From positions 1-6,716 of the forward strand of contig CAMZCV010000055.1 of NCBI GenBank assembly GCA_947305035.1: a stretch of 6,716 nucleotides of DNA, written 5' to 3'. Under the pieces are notes generated by a model. That model searched no databases. It was not told where the DNA came from and saw nothing but the letters and a program-made list of their open reading frames with translations. Source of the stretch: an uncultured Coriobacteriales bacterium. Lineage in GTDB: Bacteria > Actinomycetota > Coriobacteriia > Coriobacteriales > Atopobiaceae. Both the position numbers and the translations under genes were made by a program. Positions within the stretch are counted from its first letter, which is position 1, and every line of letters starts with the position of its first letter. Positions 5,934-6,716 of this stretch are shown piece by piece.

Positions 5934-6602
5934 ATGTCACTCCGCGACACCATCGAGGGAGCCCGCAGCGAGGTTACCCAGGGAAGCAATCCCAAGAACG
6001 ACGCCGAGGTTGCTGCCACCAAGAAGGGCTCATCCAGGAAGTCCTCTGCAAACGCCAAGCCCGTCCGCGAGAAGGCAGCATCTGTTCGCACCGTCAGCAA
6101 GAACAGCAAGAAGGCCGCTGCGCTGAGCTCCTCGCTTCCCGGTGCCAAGAAGACCAAGGAGCAGAAGGAGGCCGAGCGCGCCGAGCGTCGCAAGAGGCGC
6201 GAGGAGGAGGATTACCGCAACCAGGCCTTCACGCTGCTGCTCAACCAGAATCCCGACTACAAGAAGTCCGACCGCCTGTGGTGGATCCTTCTGGGCATCG
6301 GCTTCGTGTCCACGCTGGTGTCGCTCATCATCACGTTCGTGGCTCCGGTCACCGACGGCAACTACGGCTCCACGCGCGGCATCATCCAGATCGGCTCCCT
6401 TGTCGTTGCGTACCTCTTCATCATCGCCGGTTTCGTGTACGACTGGGTGAAGCGCCGTCCCATCCGCAAGGAGGCCGAGAAGAAGATCGCGGGCATGTCC
6501 GACAAGAAGATTGCCGAGATGTTCGCCCGCGAGCGCAAGGCCGAGGTGGCGCGCAACGCCGCCAAGGGTGAGACCAAGGTGGAGAAGAAGTCGCAGAAGT
6601 AG
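5934..6602 (+). CDS. Small basic membrane protein, two predicted helices, unknown function
   Basis: The product is 222 residues and starts at ATG with AAGGAG at 5919-5924, 9 nt upstream and inside the end of purC. Residues 1-70 are a polar, Lys/Ser/Ala-rich and probably disordered basic segment. Residues 72-95 are an alternating Lys/Glu/Arg stretch likely to be helical or coiled-coil. Two hydrophobic segments follow, at about 115-137 (WWILLGIGFVSTLVSLIITF) and 148-169, separated by a short loop, DGNYGSTRG. The tail (171-222) is strongly basic and charged. With positive charge flanking both helices, both termini are predicted cytosolic as a helical hairpin. I do not recognise the family. The 3-nt spacing to purC suggests co-transcription, but no purine-related feature is visible. 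No signal peptide is present and no plus-strand terminator follows it before the tRNA. Confidence 0.8.
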   Translation: MSLRDTIEGARSEVTQGSNPKNDAEVAATKKGSSRKSSANAKPVREKAASVRTVSKNSKKAAALSSSLPGAKKTKEQKEAERAERRKRREEEDYRNQAFTLLLNQNPDYKKSDRLWWILLGIGFVSTLVSLIITFVAPVTDGNYGSTRGIIQIGSLVVAYLFIIAGFVYDWVKRRPIRKEAEKKIAGMSDKKIAEMFARERKAEVARNAAKGETKVEKKSQK

Positions 6603-6617
6603 CGATTCGCTCCGCAC

Positions 6618-6634
6618 GGTGCTAGAATGGCACC
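6618..6634 (+). promoter_or_regulatory. tRNA-Arg promoter (extended -10) within a small inverted repeat
   Basis: TGCTAGAAT (6620-6628) is an extended -10 element, TG-N-TAGAAT. It predicts transcription from about 6635, a few nucleotides before the tRNA. No clear -35 is seen; that position overlaps the stop codon of the membrane-protein gene. The -10 is bracketed by GGTGC (6618-6622) and GCACC (6630-6634), a 5-bp inverted repeat with a 7-nt loop that could also be the weak end of the upstream transcript. Confidence 0.55.
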
Positions 6635-6639
6635 ACTAC

Positions 6640-6715
6640 GCCTTCGTAGCTCAGGGGATAGAGCACCGCTCTCCTAAAGCGGGTGTCGGCCGTTCGAATC
6701 GGCCCGGGGGCACCA
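6640..6715 (+). tRNA. tRNA-Arg, anticodon CCU (reads AGG)
   Basis: A complete 76-nt cloverleaf with encoded CCA. Acceptor stem is GCCTTCG (6640-6646) with CGGGGGC (6705-6711), including two G-U pairs. D stem is GCTC/GAGC. Anticodon stem is CCGCT/AGCGG around loop CTCCTAA, anticodon CCT at 6673-6675. The variable loop has 5 nt. T stem is GGCCG/CGGCC around TTCGAAT, discriminator A6712, CCA 6713-6715. It should charge with arginine and decode AGG, a rare codon in high-GC genomes. The window ends one base after it, so nothing can be said about a downstream partner tRNA or an integrated element. Confidence 0.97.
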
Positions 6716-6716
6716 G

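Noticed and set aside
6629..6715. GGCACCA occurring both just before the tRNA and at its 3' end, as a possible attachment-site duplication or remnant tRNA
   Set aside because: Seven bases is too short to be meaningful, and the upstream copy is explained as one arm of the promoter inverted repeat; no other tRNA-like sequence precedes it.
1..6716. CRISPR array, insertion sequence, toxin-antitoxin or defence genes
   Set aside because: No regularly spaced repeats, no transposase or integrase motifs, and no defence or toxin domains are seen in any plausible reading frame.

Overview
The window is GC-rich, about 60% or more by eye, with strong G/C third-position bias, AAGGAG-type ribosome binding sites and tightly packed genes on the plus strand. 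It looks like a chromosomal segment from a high-GC Gram-positive bacterium. The gene content and protein style suggest the class Coriobacteriia (Collinsella, Olsenella or a relative); this assignment is inference from style, not from a search.

Layout, left to right, all plus strand. (1) The C-terminal 237 residues of adenylosuccinate lyase (purB) enter from the left edge. (2) A small four-cysteine TSCPD-domain protein follows 27 nt later. (3) One nucleotide further is a gene for a Tat-exported lipoprotein of unknown function. (4) After an 85-nt gap comes a two-component system: an OmpR/PhoB-type response regulator and, 15 nt later, its HAMP-containing membrane histidine kinase. (5) A 370-nt gap, the only long non-coding stretch and visibly richer in A+T, holds a near-perfect 29-bp inverted repeat, a minus-strand intrinsic-terminator-like hairpin and the purC promoter with a 15-bp dyad. 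(6) purC (SAICAR synthase) is followed 3 nt later by a small basic two-helix membrane protein. (7) A complete tRNA-Arg(CCU) with its own extended -10 promoter closes the window.

PurC makes SAICAR and PurB cleaves it, so the two ends of the window encode consecutive steps of IMP synthesis. They are separated by about 4.3 kb carrying an envelope lipoprotein and a two-component system. The first three genes look like one transcription unit. The regulator and kinase form a second unit that may be partly fed by read-through, and purC plus the membrane protein form a third.

Nothing here is clearly a new defence or mobile system. The items most worth checking are the long inverted repeat upstream of purC, the dyad inside the purC promoter, the adjacent minus-strand terminator with no visible gene to terminate, and the uncharacterised lipoprotein beside the two-component system.
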